From NCBI RefSeq assembly GCF_040802235.1, contig NC_133172.1, positions 63,495,613 to 63,559,612 of the forward strand: a DNA stretch of 64,000 nt, written 5' to 3'. Each line of letters begins with the position of its first letter. Positions within the stretch are counted from its first letter, which is position 1. The translations under genes and the position numbers were made by a program. Positions 57,101 through 64,000 of this stretch are shown one piece after another. Under the pieces are notes generated by a model. The model had not been told where the DNA came from. It made no database searches and worked only from the letters and a program-made list of their open reading frames with translations. The stretch comes from Manis javanica (Eukaryota; Chordata; Mammalia; Pholidota; Manidae).

Positions 57101-58342
57101 GATTAAACTAGTGATGATTGAAACAGAGACTTTTTTGGGTTTATCTGTGTTCTTGCTTCGGCTTTGCCTGTCGGGTCACTGACACAAGTCTGCCGGGACC
57201 GTGACCCCCCCCTTGGAGCTCATTCTTCTTTCATGCCCCTTAGTGATTGCATTTATAATTGTCCTGCCATTGCCGTCCTGTCCAGTAAACCAAGTGAGTA
57301 CGTCCCTTCAGGCCTCTGCCAGCCACGCCTTGGTGGTCCGGTGGCAGACTGTTCTAGATCAGCATTTCTCTGAGGGTTCCGTGTTTATGTATACATGAAC
57401 TTGAGCCTTCGAGGGCCTCGTCTCAGTGCTTCCAGAGCGCTGTGAACAAGCCGCAGCCAGGACGGGGCCAGGCAGAGGCAGGCAGCAGTTTGCGCTCCGA
57501 CTTGTAGGACAGTGGGAAGTTCAGGACCAGGAGGAGGTGCCTGGTGAGCTTGTGGAGAGGGCCCTGGCCGCCCGCCCGCCCCCCTGCCCCCGGAGCGCAG
57601 ATTCCTGGCTGGAGCCCCACTGCAGGGCTGCGGTGCCTCGGCGGGGCTGGCGGGGCAGGGCAGGGAGCCTGAAGGTAGGAGGGACCTGCAGCCCGCGGGT
57701 CGGTGGGAAGCGACTGCGCTGCGCCCGCGGCCCGTGCAGAGTGCCGGGTGCACGGGCCCCGCGCCGCAGTGCGGGGAGTGCGGGCACGGCCGTAGGGCAG
57801 GGACGGGAGCTGCAGCTCCGGCGGGCCCCGCCCAGCAGAGGCGCGGGCGCTGCGGGGAGCCGCGCGTGCGGGGCGCTGCACCTGCCGTGCCCCGCCGCCC
57901 CGACACCCGCCCCCCACCTGCCGCGCCTGGGCTTGTTCACCGTGCACACTGCCTCTGGATGCCCACCGTGTTTGAAAGGAGAAACTTGGGCCCGGCGCGG
58001 CCGCCGGCCCGCCCGCCCGCCGTGCGCTCGCTGTGTGCCGGGCCTCTTACCGCCGCGCTTGGCTTTCCGACAGGAAAGGGAGCGAGAGCGCGAGCGGGAG
58101 AACCGGCAGCGGGAGCGCGAGCGGGAGCGGGAGCGGGACCGAGAGCGGGAGCGCCGGCAGCGGGAGCGCGAGCGGGAGCGGGAGCGCGAGCGGGACAAGG
58201 AGCGGCAGCGGCGGAAGGAGGAGTGGGAGCGGGAGCGGGCCAAGCGCGACGAGAAGGAGCGGCAGCACCGCGACCGCGACCGGGACAAGGAGCGCGAGAA
58301 GGAGAAGGAGAAGCCGAGGCCGCGCTCCCCGCAGCCGCCCAG
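35566..58342 (+). CDS. ZC3H18: ZC3H18, N-terminal half, seven coding exons
   Basis: Nuclear CCCH zinc-finger protein (NHN1). In the family it bridges the nuclear cap-binding complex/ARS2 to the NEXT-exosome complex, affecting decay and export of short transcripts. Join of 35566-36126, 43864-43948, 53062-53210, 53517-53609, 53887-54044, 56836-56953 and 58074-58342: 1433 nt, 477 codons plus two bases. All junctions are GT-AG and phases match. Recognised from [20 protein letters not shown], the [12 protein letters not shown] segment, [20 protein letters not shown] plus [33 protein letters not shown] and the Arg/Glu repeat. The human protein is about 950 residues; its basic, Ser/Arg-rich C-terminal half would follow beyond 64000. 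The start is the conserved MDVAESPE; its context is weak at -3 (C) but has G at +4. Confidence 0.97.
41415..41520. repeat. (TTTA)n/(TTCA)n simple repeat, probable L1 tail
   Basis: Runs of TTTATTTA and TTCATTCA/CTCATTCA directly at the 3' end of the antisense L1, most simply its expanded A-rich tail. Confidence 0.75.
41521..42245 (-). mobile_element. Young L1, 5'-truncated (ORF2 C-terminus and 3' UTR)
   Basis: On the minus strand an open frame from 42257 to 41769 includes the C-terminal end of L1 ORF2 ([38 protein letters not shown]) without stops. The L1 homology begins at the 5' truncation point near 42240. The 3' UTR then runs to the A-rich tail and contains a C-run rich segment. The uninterrupted frame and low divergence mark it as one of the youngest insertions in the window. 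Not autonomous. Confidence 0.9.
42795..42813 (+). promoter_or_regulatory. CTCF-like motif
   Basis: TGTGCAGTAGGGGGCACTA is close to the CTCF core (CA-NNAG-GGGGCRCT). Intron 2. Confidence 0.35.
43864..43948 (+). CDS. ZC3H18: ZC3H18 exon 3 (first Cys of the CCCH finger)
   Basis: 85 nt, phase 0 to phase 1. It encodes [20 protein letters not shown] then PTCRFFMK. The first zinc-ligand Cys is here and the other ligands are in exon 4. Acceptor CTGTTTCAG|GA, donor AAAG|GTAATT. Confidence 0.96.
45491..45506 (+). promoter_or_regulatory. Strong CTCF-like motif
   Basis: CACCACAGGGGGCGCC is a near-perfect CTCF core (CCACNAGGGGGCGC). It is the best such match I noticed in the window. Forward orientation. 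Confidence 0.5.
45890..46365 (+). mobile_element. Old L1 3' fragment, sense
   Basis: ATGCAATATTATTCTGACAC, ACAGCATGGATGAACCTCAA, then CTGAATTGTACTCTTTTAAT match an L1M-type ORF2 tail and 3' UTR on the + strand. The middle (about 46110-46240) is diverged and GC-rich. It is the only clear sense-strand L1 in the gene. Confidence 0.7.
46705..47465 (-). mobile_element. Old L1 3' UTR and ORF2 tail, antisense
   Basis: AAGTCTACCATCTTAACCAT, TATAAATGGAGTCAAAGAGT, GTTAAACAGTGGACACTTGG, TTGCTGGATCACATGGTAGT and TGCATTTGCCTGAGGACTAG follow the reverse-strand L1 consensus in order. It ends next to the hAT target-site duplication. Confidence 0.8.
47485..48694 (+). mobile_element. hAT-Charlie-type DNA transposon, internally deleted, with nested L1
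   Basis: The 5' end CAGTAGGTCCCAATATGTGG then TCTTTGGACCCCCTCGGAAT and the 3' end GAGGTCCTGAGGCCAAAAAG then TCAGAGAATCCCTG are degenerate inverted termini of the Charlie type. The flanks GGTTAAAG (47477-47484) and GTTTCAAG (48695-48702) agree at 6 of 8 positions, as an aged 8-bp hAT target-site duplication would. Transposase remnants (AATGAAAATTAGAATTTTGG and the AAAGAGATTTGCAAAAGG terminus) are related to the relic at 17525-18060. Non-functional. Confidence 0.7.
47708..47850 (-). mobile_element. L1 3' end nested in the hAT element
   Basis: AAAAACTTTATTGAGGCTTA, then CCCCTTTTAAGTGTACAGTT and CAAGTCATGCAACATCACCC is a reverse-strand L1 3' end. It splits the hAT sequence, so it inserted later. 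Confidence 0.7.
51534..52340 (+). mobile_element. Retrocopy of an ERV-like transcript, poly(A)-tailed
   Basis: An ~800-bp element ending in a 15-A tail (52326-52340), 18 nt after AATAAA (52302-52307). Flanking repeats 51515-51533 and 52341-52359 match at 16 of 19 positions, a long L1-type target-site duplication. Inside, a purine-rich AAGGGAGAAA (52036-52045, after an (AAT)n run) precedes TGTGGGATTC, like a polypurine tract followed by the start of an LTR. The 280 nt to the poly(A) would be U3-R without U5. No intact coding frame. The retroviral interpretation is inference; a diverged L1-family 3' UTR or a SINE-like composite is possible. Confidence 0.6.
52014..52036. repeat. (AAT)n microsatellite inside the retrocopy
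   Basis: About seven AAT units next to the purine-rich tract. Confidence 0.85.
53062..53210 (+). CDS. ZC3H18: ZC3H18 exon 4 (rest of the CCCH finger)
   Basis: 149 nt, phase 1 to phase 0. With exon 3 it completes C-x7-C-x5-C-x3-H ([19 protein letters not shown]), the canonical single-stranded-RNA-binding CCCH type, followed by [20 protein letters not shown] and [17 protein letters not shown]. Acceptor TCTCCACAG|GG, donor TGG|GTGCGT. Confidence 0.96.
53211..53516 (+). other. ZC3H18 intron 4
   Basis: 306 nt, ending with a pyrimidine-rich TTCTCTCCTCTCGTCTCTTAACAG. No features. Confidence 0.9.
53517..53609 (+). CDS. ZC3H18: ZC3H18 exon 5
   Basis: 93 nt (31 codons), phase 0 to 0, encoding [20 protein letters not shown] then [11 protein letters not shown]: a proline-rich linker followed by the start of a charged helical segment. 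As a symmetric exon it could be skipped without a frameshift. Donor GAG|GTAACA. Confidence 0.96.
53887..54044 (+). CDS. ZC3H18: ZC3H18 exon 6
   Basis: 158 nt, phase 0 to 2, encoding [40 protein letters not shown] and [11 protein letters not shown]. This is one of the most conserved parts of the family. Human has RIPRDVRDTVLEP as I recall; here it is [13 protein letters not shown]. Acceptor AATGGCAG|GT, donor CAAC|GTAAGG. Confidence 0.95.
55319..55391. repeat. 31-bp tandem repeat, 2.3 copies
   Basis: Units start at 55319, 55350 and 55381; each begins GATGCTG, and the first two share GATGCTGGCATCTTCTCA and end in a G run. Confidence 0.85.
55445..55560 (+). mobile_element. MER5-like hAT MITE fragment
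   Basis: GTCAGAAGTCACTGGGAGCT, then GCCAGGCCCCACCCAGACCT and CCAGACCTCTGGGAACCGGG follows the MER5 pattern 'atcagaatcacctgggagct...gggccccacccagacctactgaatcagaatctctggg'. Confidence 0.65.
56836..56953 (+). CDS. ZC3H18: ZC3H18 exon 7
   Basis: 118 nt, phase 2 to 0, encoding [20 protein letters not shown] then [19 protein letters not shown]: an aromatic-rich conserved block. Acceptor CCTTTTTCAG|GC, donor CGG|GTGAGT. Exons 6 and 7 together are 276 nt, so only joint skipping keeps the frame. Confidence 0.96.
56954..58073 (+). other. ZC3H18 intron 7
   Basis: 1.1 kb. The first half is ordinary; the second half (from about 57540) is CpG-rich and lacks stop codons in the exon 8 frame. The acceptor CTTGGCTTTCCGACAG has only a modest pyrimidine tract. 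Confidence 0.85.
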
Positions 58343-58500
58343 GTAGGAGGGGGGGCCGCCCCCTCGCGTGACCCCCGGGGGGGCCTCGGGGCTGCGGGCT
58401 GTGCGCGCCCTGGGTGCGCGTGGAGGAGGCGGCTCCGGGGTCCCCGCAGCCCTTGTGAACGTCTGTGTGGCGGAGGTGAGCGCGAGGCGAGCGCGGGTGG
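57540..58500. promoter_or_regulatory. Intragenic CpG island around ZC3H18 exon 8
   Basis: Dense CpG (GCCGCCGGCCCGCCCGCCCG and similar) spanning the end of intron 7, exon 8 and the start of intron 8. It could be an internal promoter, or GC enrichment spreading from the Arg/Glu-coding exon. No TSS motif is decisive. Confidence 0.5.
58074..58342 (+). CDS. ZC3H18: ZC3H18 exon 8 (Arg/Glu repeat)
   Basis: 269 nt, phase 0 to 2. It encodes alternating Arg-Glu/Arg-Asp sequence ([18 protein letters not shown] and onward), then [20 protein letters not shown], then lysine-rich [15 protein letters not shown]. Such mixed-charge helices are typical of nuclear speckle and RNA-processing factors. On DNA it is a GCGGGAGC-rich, strongly purine-biased strand. 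Acceptor CCGACAG|GA, donor CCCAG|GTAGGA. The next codon is split into an exon beyond the window. Confidence 0.95.
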
Positions 58501-58589
58501 CCCTGGGAAGCAGATCCAGAATTGGGTGCAGTTGGTGTTTTCCTCCAGCCGGGTAACCGTGCAGCACGCCCCGAGAGCGCAAATTTAAC

Positions 58590-59455
58590 GGCGTATAGGA
58601 CATTCACAGTTGTGCTGCAGTCACAATTTCAGACCACTTTTGTCCCCATCACCAGCCATTCCCCCTTTCCCTGAATGCCCCCGGCCTTACTGACAGTCAC
58701 TGACCCACTTCCTGTGATGGGCTTATTTGCTCTGCACATTTTGTATGTGGAATCATACGCCGTGTGGTCCTCTGTAAGTGGCTGCTGTCACTCGGCACGG
58801 TGCTCCCCGGGATTCCCAGCATGATGCCGTGCCAGCGCCTCATCCCGCTGTGTGGCCTTGTAATACTCCACCGCATGATGTACAGCATTTTGCTTATCTC
58901 CTTGTCCACTGGTGGACATTTAGGTAGTTTCTGCCTTTTGGCTGTCACGAGTGTGAACATTGCTCTGTATTTTTGCATGGGCATAGTTTTCATTTCTCTT
59001 GTGCATACATTTAGGTATGGAATTGCTGGATCATGTGGTAAATATATTTAACCTTTTGAGGAACTTCTGGATTTTTCCAAACTAGCTGCACCATTTTACA
59101 TTCCCACCAGAAATGTGTGAAGATTCCAGGCTCTTCCCCTTCCTTTACCAGTACCTGTTCTCTGTCCTTTTGATGATGGCCATCCTAGTGGCTGTGAGAT
59201 GGCATCTCGTGGTGGCTTGGATCGTTGCCCTCTGATAGTGATACGTTTTCGTTTGCTTACTGGTTGTCCGTGTGTCTTCTTGGAGCAGGGTCTGTTCAGG
59301 TGCCCCTTGTTGGATTCGATTGTCTTTGTTATTGAGTCCTAAGAGTTCTTTGTGTATTCTTGGTACAAGTTCCTTATCAGATATCTAATTTGCAAATACA
59401 TTTTCCCATTCTGCAAGTTGTCATTTCACTTTCTTGAGCTGTCCATTTTCTTTTT
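58590..59455 (-). mobile_element. Old L1 3' UTR and ORF2 tail, antisense
   Basis: ACAGTTGTGCTGCAGTCACA, GTATGTGGAATCATACGCCG, GTAATACTCCACCGCATGAT, TATGGAATTGCTGGATCATG, TTTTACATTCCCACCAGAAA and TTGATGATGGCCATCCTAGT follow the reverse-strand L1 in order. Confidence 0.85.
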
Positions 59456-59479
59456 TCTTCTTTTTTTTCTTTAAAAGAA

Positions 59480-61510
59480 AGACTCTTCCCCCCCCCCCAG
59501 CTTTACAGGGGTACAATTGACATGTAACATTGTGTAAAGTGTAAGGTGTATGATGTTATGGTTTGATCCACATGTATGGCAGGATGAGCACTACATTAAG
59601 ATTGGTGAACACCAGCATACCCTCACATGATTACCTTTTTTCTGTGTGTAGCGGTAAGATTTAAGATCTGTTCTCTTAGCAACTTTCAGCTATACAGTAT
59701 TAGTAACTCTAGTTACTATGCTGTACATTGGATCTAAAAACTCATTTTATAATTGGAAGTTTGTACCTTTGACCAACACCTCCCCTTTATCTCTCCAGAA
59801 GCACATGGCAACTGCCATCCTGCTATATGTCTATGAATTTGGCTTTATTAGATTCCACACATAAGTGAGGGTCAAGAGTCCTTCTCTGCCTGACTTATTG
59901 CACTTGGCATGATGCCCTCCATGTCCGTCCATATCCTCCCAAAAGTCAGGATGTCCTTTTTATGGCTAAATAATATTTATGGCTAAGCCTACACTACATC
60001 TTCTTTACCTGTTCACCCATCAGTGGACACCTGAGGCTGTTTCCAAGCTGGGGCTGCCGGGAGTAGTGCCATAGTGAACATGGTGGGAGAACGGAGAGCT
60101 CTGAGTAGTGGCTTCACCTCCTTTGGATACAATGCCCACGAGTTGGACTGCTGACCATGTGGAAGTTATATTTTAAATTTCTTAAGGAGCTTCCATGCCA
60201 TTTTCCATAGTGGCTGCATCACTGATGTTCCCGCCACCATGCACCAGAGTTCTCTTTCGTCCACATCCATGCCAGCACAGGTTACTTCTCATCTTTTTAA
60301 GAGCAGCCACTCTGAGAGGTGGGAGGTGATTCTGCACTGTGGTTCTCACAGGCGTTTCCCTGAAACTTAGTGGTGGTGAGTGACTTTCATGTTCCTGTTG
60401 GCTGTTTGTGTGTCCTCTTCAGGAAAATGTCTAGTGAGGTCCTCTGCCCATTTTTTAATTGGATTGTTTGGGTTTTTGCTGTGGAGTTAAGTGAGTTCTT
60501 CCTGTGTTTTGTATATTAACCCCTATTAGATAGATGGTTTGCAGGTAACTTCTCCCTTTCAGGAGGCTGCCTTTTCATTTCGCTTTTCTTGTGCTGCGCA
60601 GAAACATTCTGGTTGGACGTCCCACTGTTTATTTTTGCTTTTGTTGTCTTTGCTTTTGGTGTCAGATCCAAAAACATTGTTGCCAGAAAAATGACCAACG
60701 TCACGGAACTTTTCCCCACTGTTTTCAGTTAGGAGTTGCGTGGTTTCAGATCTTACATTTAAGTCTTTAATCCATTTTGAGTTCACTTTTGGGTATAGAG
60801 GACTATTTTGTGTAAGATGGGGTCCAGGCTCCTATTGCATGGCCTGTATTCCCAGCACCGTTTATTGAAGGGACTGTCCTGTCCCCATTGTGTGTTCTTA
60901 CCTCCTTTGTTGTGATTTGCCATATGTGTGTGGATTTATTTCTGGGCACTCAATTCTGTTCTATTAATCTGTGTGTTTATGCCAGGATGATACTGTTTCG
61001 GTTACAATGGCTTTGCAATAGAGCTTGAAATCAGAAAATGTGATCCCTCCAGCTTTGTTCTTTCTCAAGATCGTTTTGGCTGTTTGGCATCTTGATTCAG
61101 TTCCATACATACGTTAGGATTGTTTTTTCATTTCTTTGAAAAATGCCCTTGGAAATTTGATAGAGATGGCACTGAGTCCACAGGTGGTTTGGGGTAAAAT
61201 GGACATTTTAACAATACTAATTCTTCCAATCCACAAACATGGAATACCTTTCCATTTATCTGTGTCATGTTCAGTTTCACCAGTGTCTTGTAATTTTCAG
61301 TGTACATATCTTTCACCTCCTTTGTTAAATTTCTAGTTATTTATTATCTTTAACGTACCTGTAAATGGGTATTTGTAAATGAGACTGTCTTTTCTTTTTC
61401 AAATCATTCATTGTTCAAAAATGCAGCTGCTTTTTGTATGTTCATTTTGTGTCCTTTAACTTTACTGAATTCCTTTATTTCTAACAGTTTTTTGGTGTAT
61501 GAAACCAGGC
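59480..61510 (-). mobile_element. Longer old L1, 3' UTR through ORF2, antisense
   Basis: It begins at a C-run plus CTTTACAGGGGTACAATTGA (3' UTR side), passes CAGTGGACACCTGAGGCTGT and TTTTGAGTTCACTTTTGGGT, then AGATGGGGTCCAGGCTCCTA, and reaches ORF2 sequence at GACATTTTAACAATACTAAT. Frames are broken. About 2 kb, the longest L1 in the window, adjoining a second, shorter L1 of the same orientation. Confidence 0.85.
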
Positions 61511-64000
61511 TCTCATCTCTACCTCTTGTCCTCTTGAGTAGACAGCTCCTTTCCTGGGTGCAGGTGTGTCTCTGAAAGCGAGCATCAGGACTGTGGTCGT
61601 CCGTGCTATTTGTGACTGTGGCAGGACACTTAGTTTGTGATACTTGCCCATTGTGACTACACTCTTCATCCTCTAGACTGCAACAAATTAACTTCCACAA
61701 ATTTGCTGTTATTTCCTTCATTCTTTGCTAACATAGGGTGAAGTGATGTTCTTAAAGAACATTCAGGGTAAATCACTTCCTTTAGATACACTGAGACCGT
61801 CCGTTTTTTTAAAAACTGCTTTGATGGGTCTTGTGTTCCAGCAATCACTCTCTTGTTATCTTGAAATTTGAAAGGAAATTTCCATTTATTTGAATGGAAA
61901 AGCCTGATTTTGGTCTTTCTGTTGTTGATCCCTTTGAAGCCCTTTTGGTGCAAGCCCCTTCCCCTGAGATGCACAACAGGCCAGGATGGACTAAGTCCTG
62001 GGGCTGCACTGGGGGCCCTACTGGAAGGATAAGGCTCTGTACCCTCCTGCTCCCCTGCCAGGCTCTTTACTCATCCCCTTGCCTCTGATTGCCTGTTGCC
62101 GTTTGGAATGTGCCCCTGGGGGGCACCGTGGTCTCAGGGCCATCTCAGCCCGGCAGAGAGCTGGTGCTCACAAGCGCTTGAGGGCTGTCACGAGGGAGTG
62201 CTGCATTTTTACCCTGTGTGAGTGTTGAGGGCTTGACAGAATTGCAGGCTGAGTTCTGCAAACAGAACGGACTCAGCCCACTTTCCAGATCCATTAAACG
62301 GCTCTGAATTCATGCACCTCCAGACCCCTGATCTTGGGAGCAGACAAGCATGGGCAGGTGGCACCTCAGATGGCACTCAGCCATGGCACTCTGGCTTCCT
62401 GCGCTGCATCAGCAAGTCCACTTCTGTGGTTTTGTGGTTTACGAGCATAAGCCCTGGCCACAAGCCCCCTTCTCAGTCCTGTAAACATGTCCTGCTCGTT
62501 CCCAAGAAGCCAGGCAACTCTCACATCAAGTGTCTGCTTTCTAGCTCAGGGACACCCTTCCACACTCGTGTGCTTTCAGAGAGTTACTGAAGGGCAGCTG
62601 CGCCGGCAGCTGTGCTTCCTGCCTGTGGGGCAGGTACCCATCCCGTGTGCATTATATTTTCTGAGCTGCCCACCCTCCCCAGAGGAAGACATGTATGGAT
62701 CCAGAAAGAGTGTTTTGAAGGCAGCAGTAGTGACGGGCTTGGCCCCAAGCAGCAGAGCCCCGAGGAGAACGGGCTCCAGACCCTCTGTTTATATAGCAGA
62801 GATGCTCGGTGAGGAGAGGGGACAGGGAGAGCCCAGCTGGGCCAGCAGGTGAGGCCCGAACCCTGGACCAGAGGAGTTCTTAAAGTCAGATGCAGCGTTT
62901 CTCGCCAGACTAGGCAGGTCTGCTCTGCTGCTCATGTCTGGCTGGTCTGTTCCCCTTCGGCCCATGTCCCCTCCTTTTCTTCCCAAAGTCTCCCTTGTGC
63001 TCCTGGGTACCCCTGCCCCCGGCACCTGCTGCCACCAGCAGAGCTGGGCACCCCCTGTCCCTCAGGCTAGACCAGTCTGTCTCGTGGTCCAAGAGTATCT
63101 TGAACCCTGTCTTTGATCAGCCCAGCTAGAACCCCGCCAGCCCCAATCCCGGCCTGCAGGGCAAGGGTTTCCCCAGAGCAGAATACCCAGCACGGCCCTG
63201 TTTCCTTTCCCTTCGATCAGCCAGAGCCAGCGCGGCCTTCTTCGGAAGGTGGCTGGATTTCCCGCAGTAATACTTCTACACGACCTCCCTTGGATAGAGG
63301 AGCTTGTTTATTTAACCTTTGACTCGTTGGGAATTTTTCGTTGGCAGCCAGGTGGAAAATTGTTCTCATGTCAAGTGGAAGCTGACGTGATCGGCCGGGA
63401 AGGAGCCAGTCGGGGAGCTTTCCTTCAGCCCCTGGGAGGGACTTTGTGCAGCAGGGCCCGGCGGGCCTGCGGGGAGGGGGGGCCCTTCTGTTTCACTGCT
63501 ACTGCAAGAGCTCCTTCAACACCAACACCTCGTTCCCCGGAAGGGCGGCACAGGCACCGTGGTGTGCTCCGTGGGCGCCACCTGCCAGCCGTCCGCACCG
63601 AGGCCAGCAGCTGGTGAGCCGGCTGCCCTGGGAGAGCTTCCTCTGGGTTTCTCACGGGCCTTTCTCGACACCTCGTAGGATAGACGTGGTGTCACTGCGA
63701 GCGATTTTGTCACCATGCGTCCTGCTTGTCCTTTTGTAACTGTATCTTTTGAGACCTTTTACACACTCCCATCTCTGGTATTTTTAGGTTTGAGCAGAAG
63801 CTTGAACCCACTCCGGAGAGTACAGTCGGGGTGGTCCCTGTGGGGACACCTGCCTCCGGTCTGCACTGCCAGCTGCTGGGTGGCTCTCCTGTGGGCCTGC
63901 AGTGGTAATCAGGATGCACTTTGGCACACACAAGCCTCGCTTCTTCTAGGTACAGGTGGAATTGGCCCTTCTTGGAGGACTGTCCAGACCACTGTCATCT
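61511..64000. other. Unique intronic sequence, nothing recognised
   Basis: The L1 signal fades near 61510-61690. The remainder is single-copy-looking, moderately GC-rich intron without a recognisable exon, RNA gene or recent repeat. Confidence 0.6.

Larger units (their letters stand above)
58343..64000 (+). other. ZC3H18 intron 8 (partial)
   Basis: At least 5.66 kb. The first 3 kb hold two antisense L1 relics; 61900-64000 is unique sequence in which I see no exon. I looked for the next family segment (SRQAEPPKKEAATTGPQVKR) and did not find it. Confidence 0.75.

Noticed and set aside
57521-58603. 360-codon minus-strand frame with Ser-Arg repeats
   Set aside because: Mirror image of the Arg/Glu repeat in ZC3H18 exon 8; not an SR protein gene.
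63440-63610. Possible ZC3H18 exon 9 near the window end
   Set aside because: None of the three frames resembles the expected SRQAEPPKKEAATTG segment and no good acceptor/donor pair frames it.
1-64000. tRNA, rRNA, CRISPR, operon, phage or plasmid features
   Set aside because: None seen; a vertebrate nuclear locus, where MIR elements explain the few tRNA-like stretches.

Overview
This is nuclear DNA from a placental mammal. It has GT-AG split genes, CpG-island promoters and relics of L1, MIR, MLT1, MER5 and hAT elements. It matches the ZFPM1-ZC3H18 interval (human 16q24.2), with both genes on the + strand. I see no Alu, B1/B2, Bov-tA, PRE or carnivore SINE, so a non-primate, probably laurasiatherian species is likely. 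The youngest L1 and an ERV-like retrocopy remind me of pangolin sequence, but that is a low-confidence recollection.

Layout. 1-11.94 kb: the 3' half of ZFPM1 (FOG1), six coding exons (probably 5-10 of 10), 806 residues to the stop at 11799, then a short 3' UTR with AATAAA at 11914. The exons carry four zinc fingers on small phase-1 exons; five more fingers, two SUMO-type motifs and the CtBP-binding PIDLS motif lie in one very GC-rich last exon. 11.94-28.9 kb: intergenic, no convincing gene; it holds an orphan CpG-rich block (about 15.6-17.1 kb), a hAT transposase relic, MLT1, MER5, MIR and L1 fragments, a CA-rich tract, and a three-copy AT-rich tandem array just upstream of the next promoter. 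28.9-29.6 kb: the CpG-island promoter and 5' UTR exon of ZC3H18. 35.55-58.34 kb: ZC3H18 coding exons 2-8, encoding the first 477 residues: acidic N-terminus, CCCH finger, conserved middle domain and an Arg/Glu repeat. The rest of ZC3H18 lies beyond the window; I recognise no further exon from 58.34 to 64.0 kb.

Function. ZFPM1 is the GATA1/GATA2 cofactor of blood-cell development. ZC3H18 is a nuclear mRNP protein linking the cap-binding complex to the NEXT/exosome RNA decay machinery. They are neighbours in conserved order, not a functional unit. I found no undescribed biological system. The most interesting items are a probable L1-mobilised copy of an endogenous-retrovirus transcript with a ~19-bp target-site duplication (51515-52360), a GATA-motif AT-rich island in a ZFPM1 intron (about 1985-2165), the tandem array beside the ZC3H18 promoter, and a hAT element with a nested L1 and an 8-bp target-site duplication.
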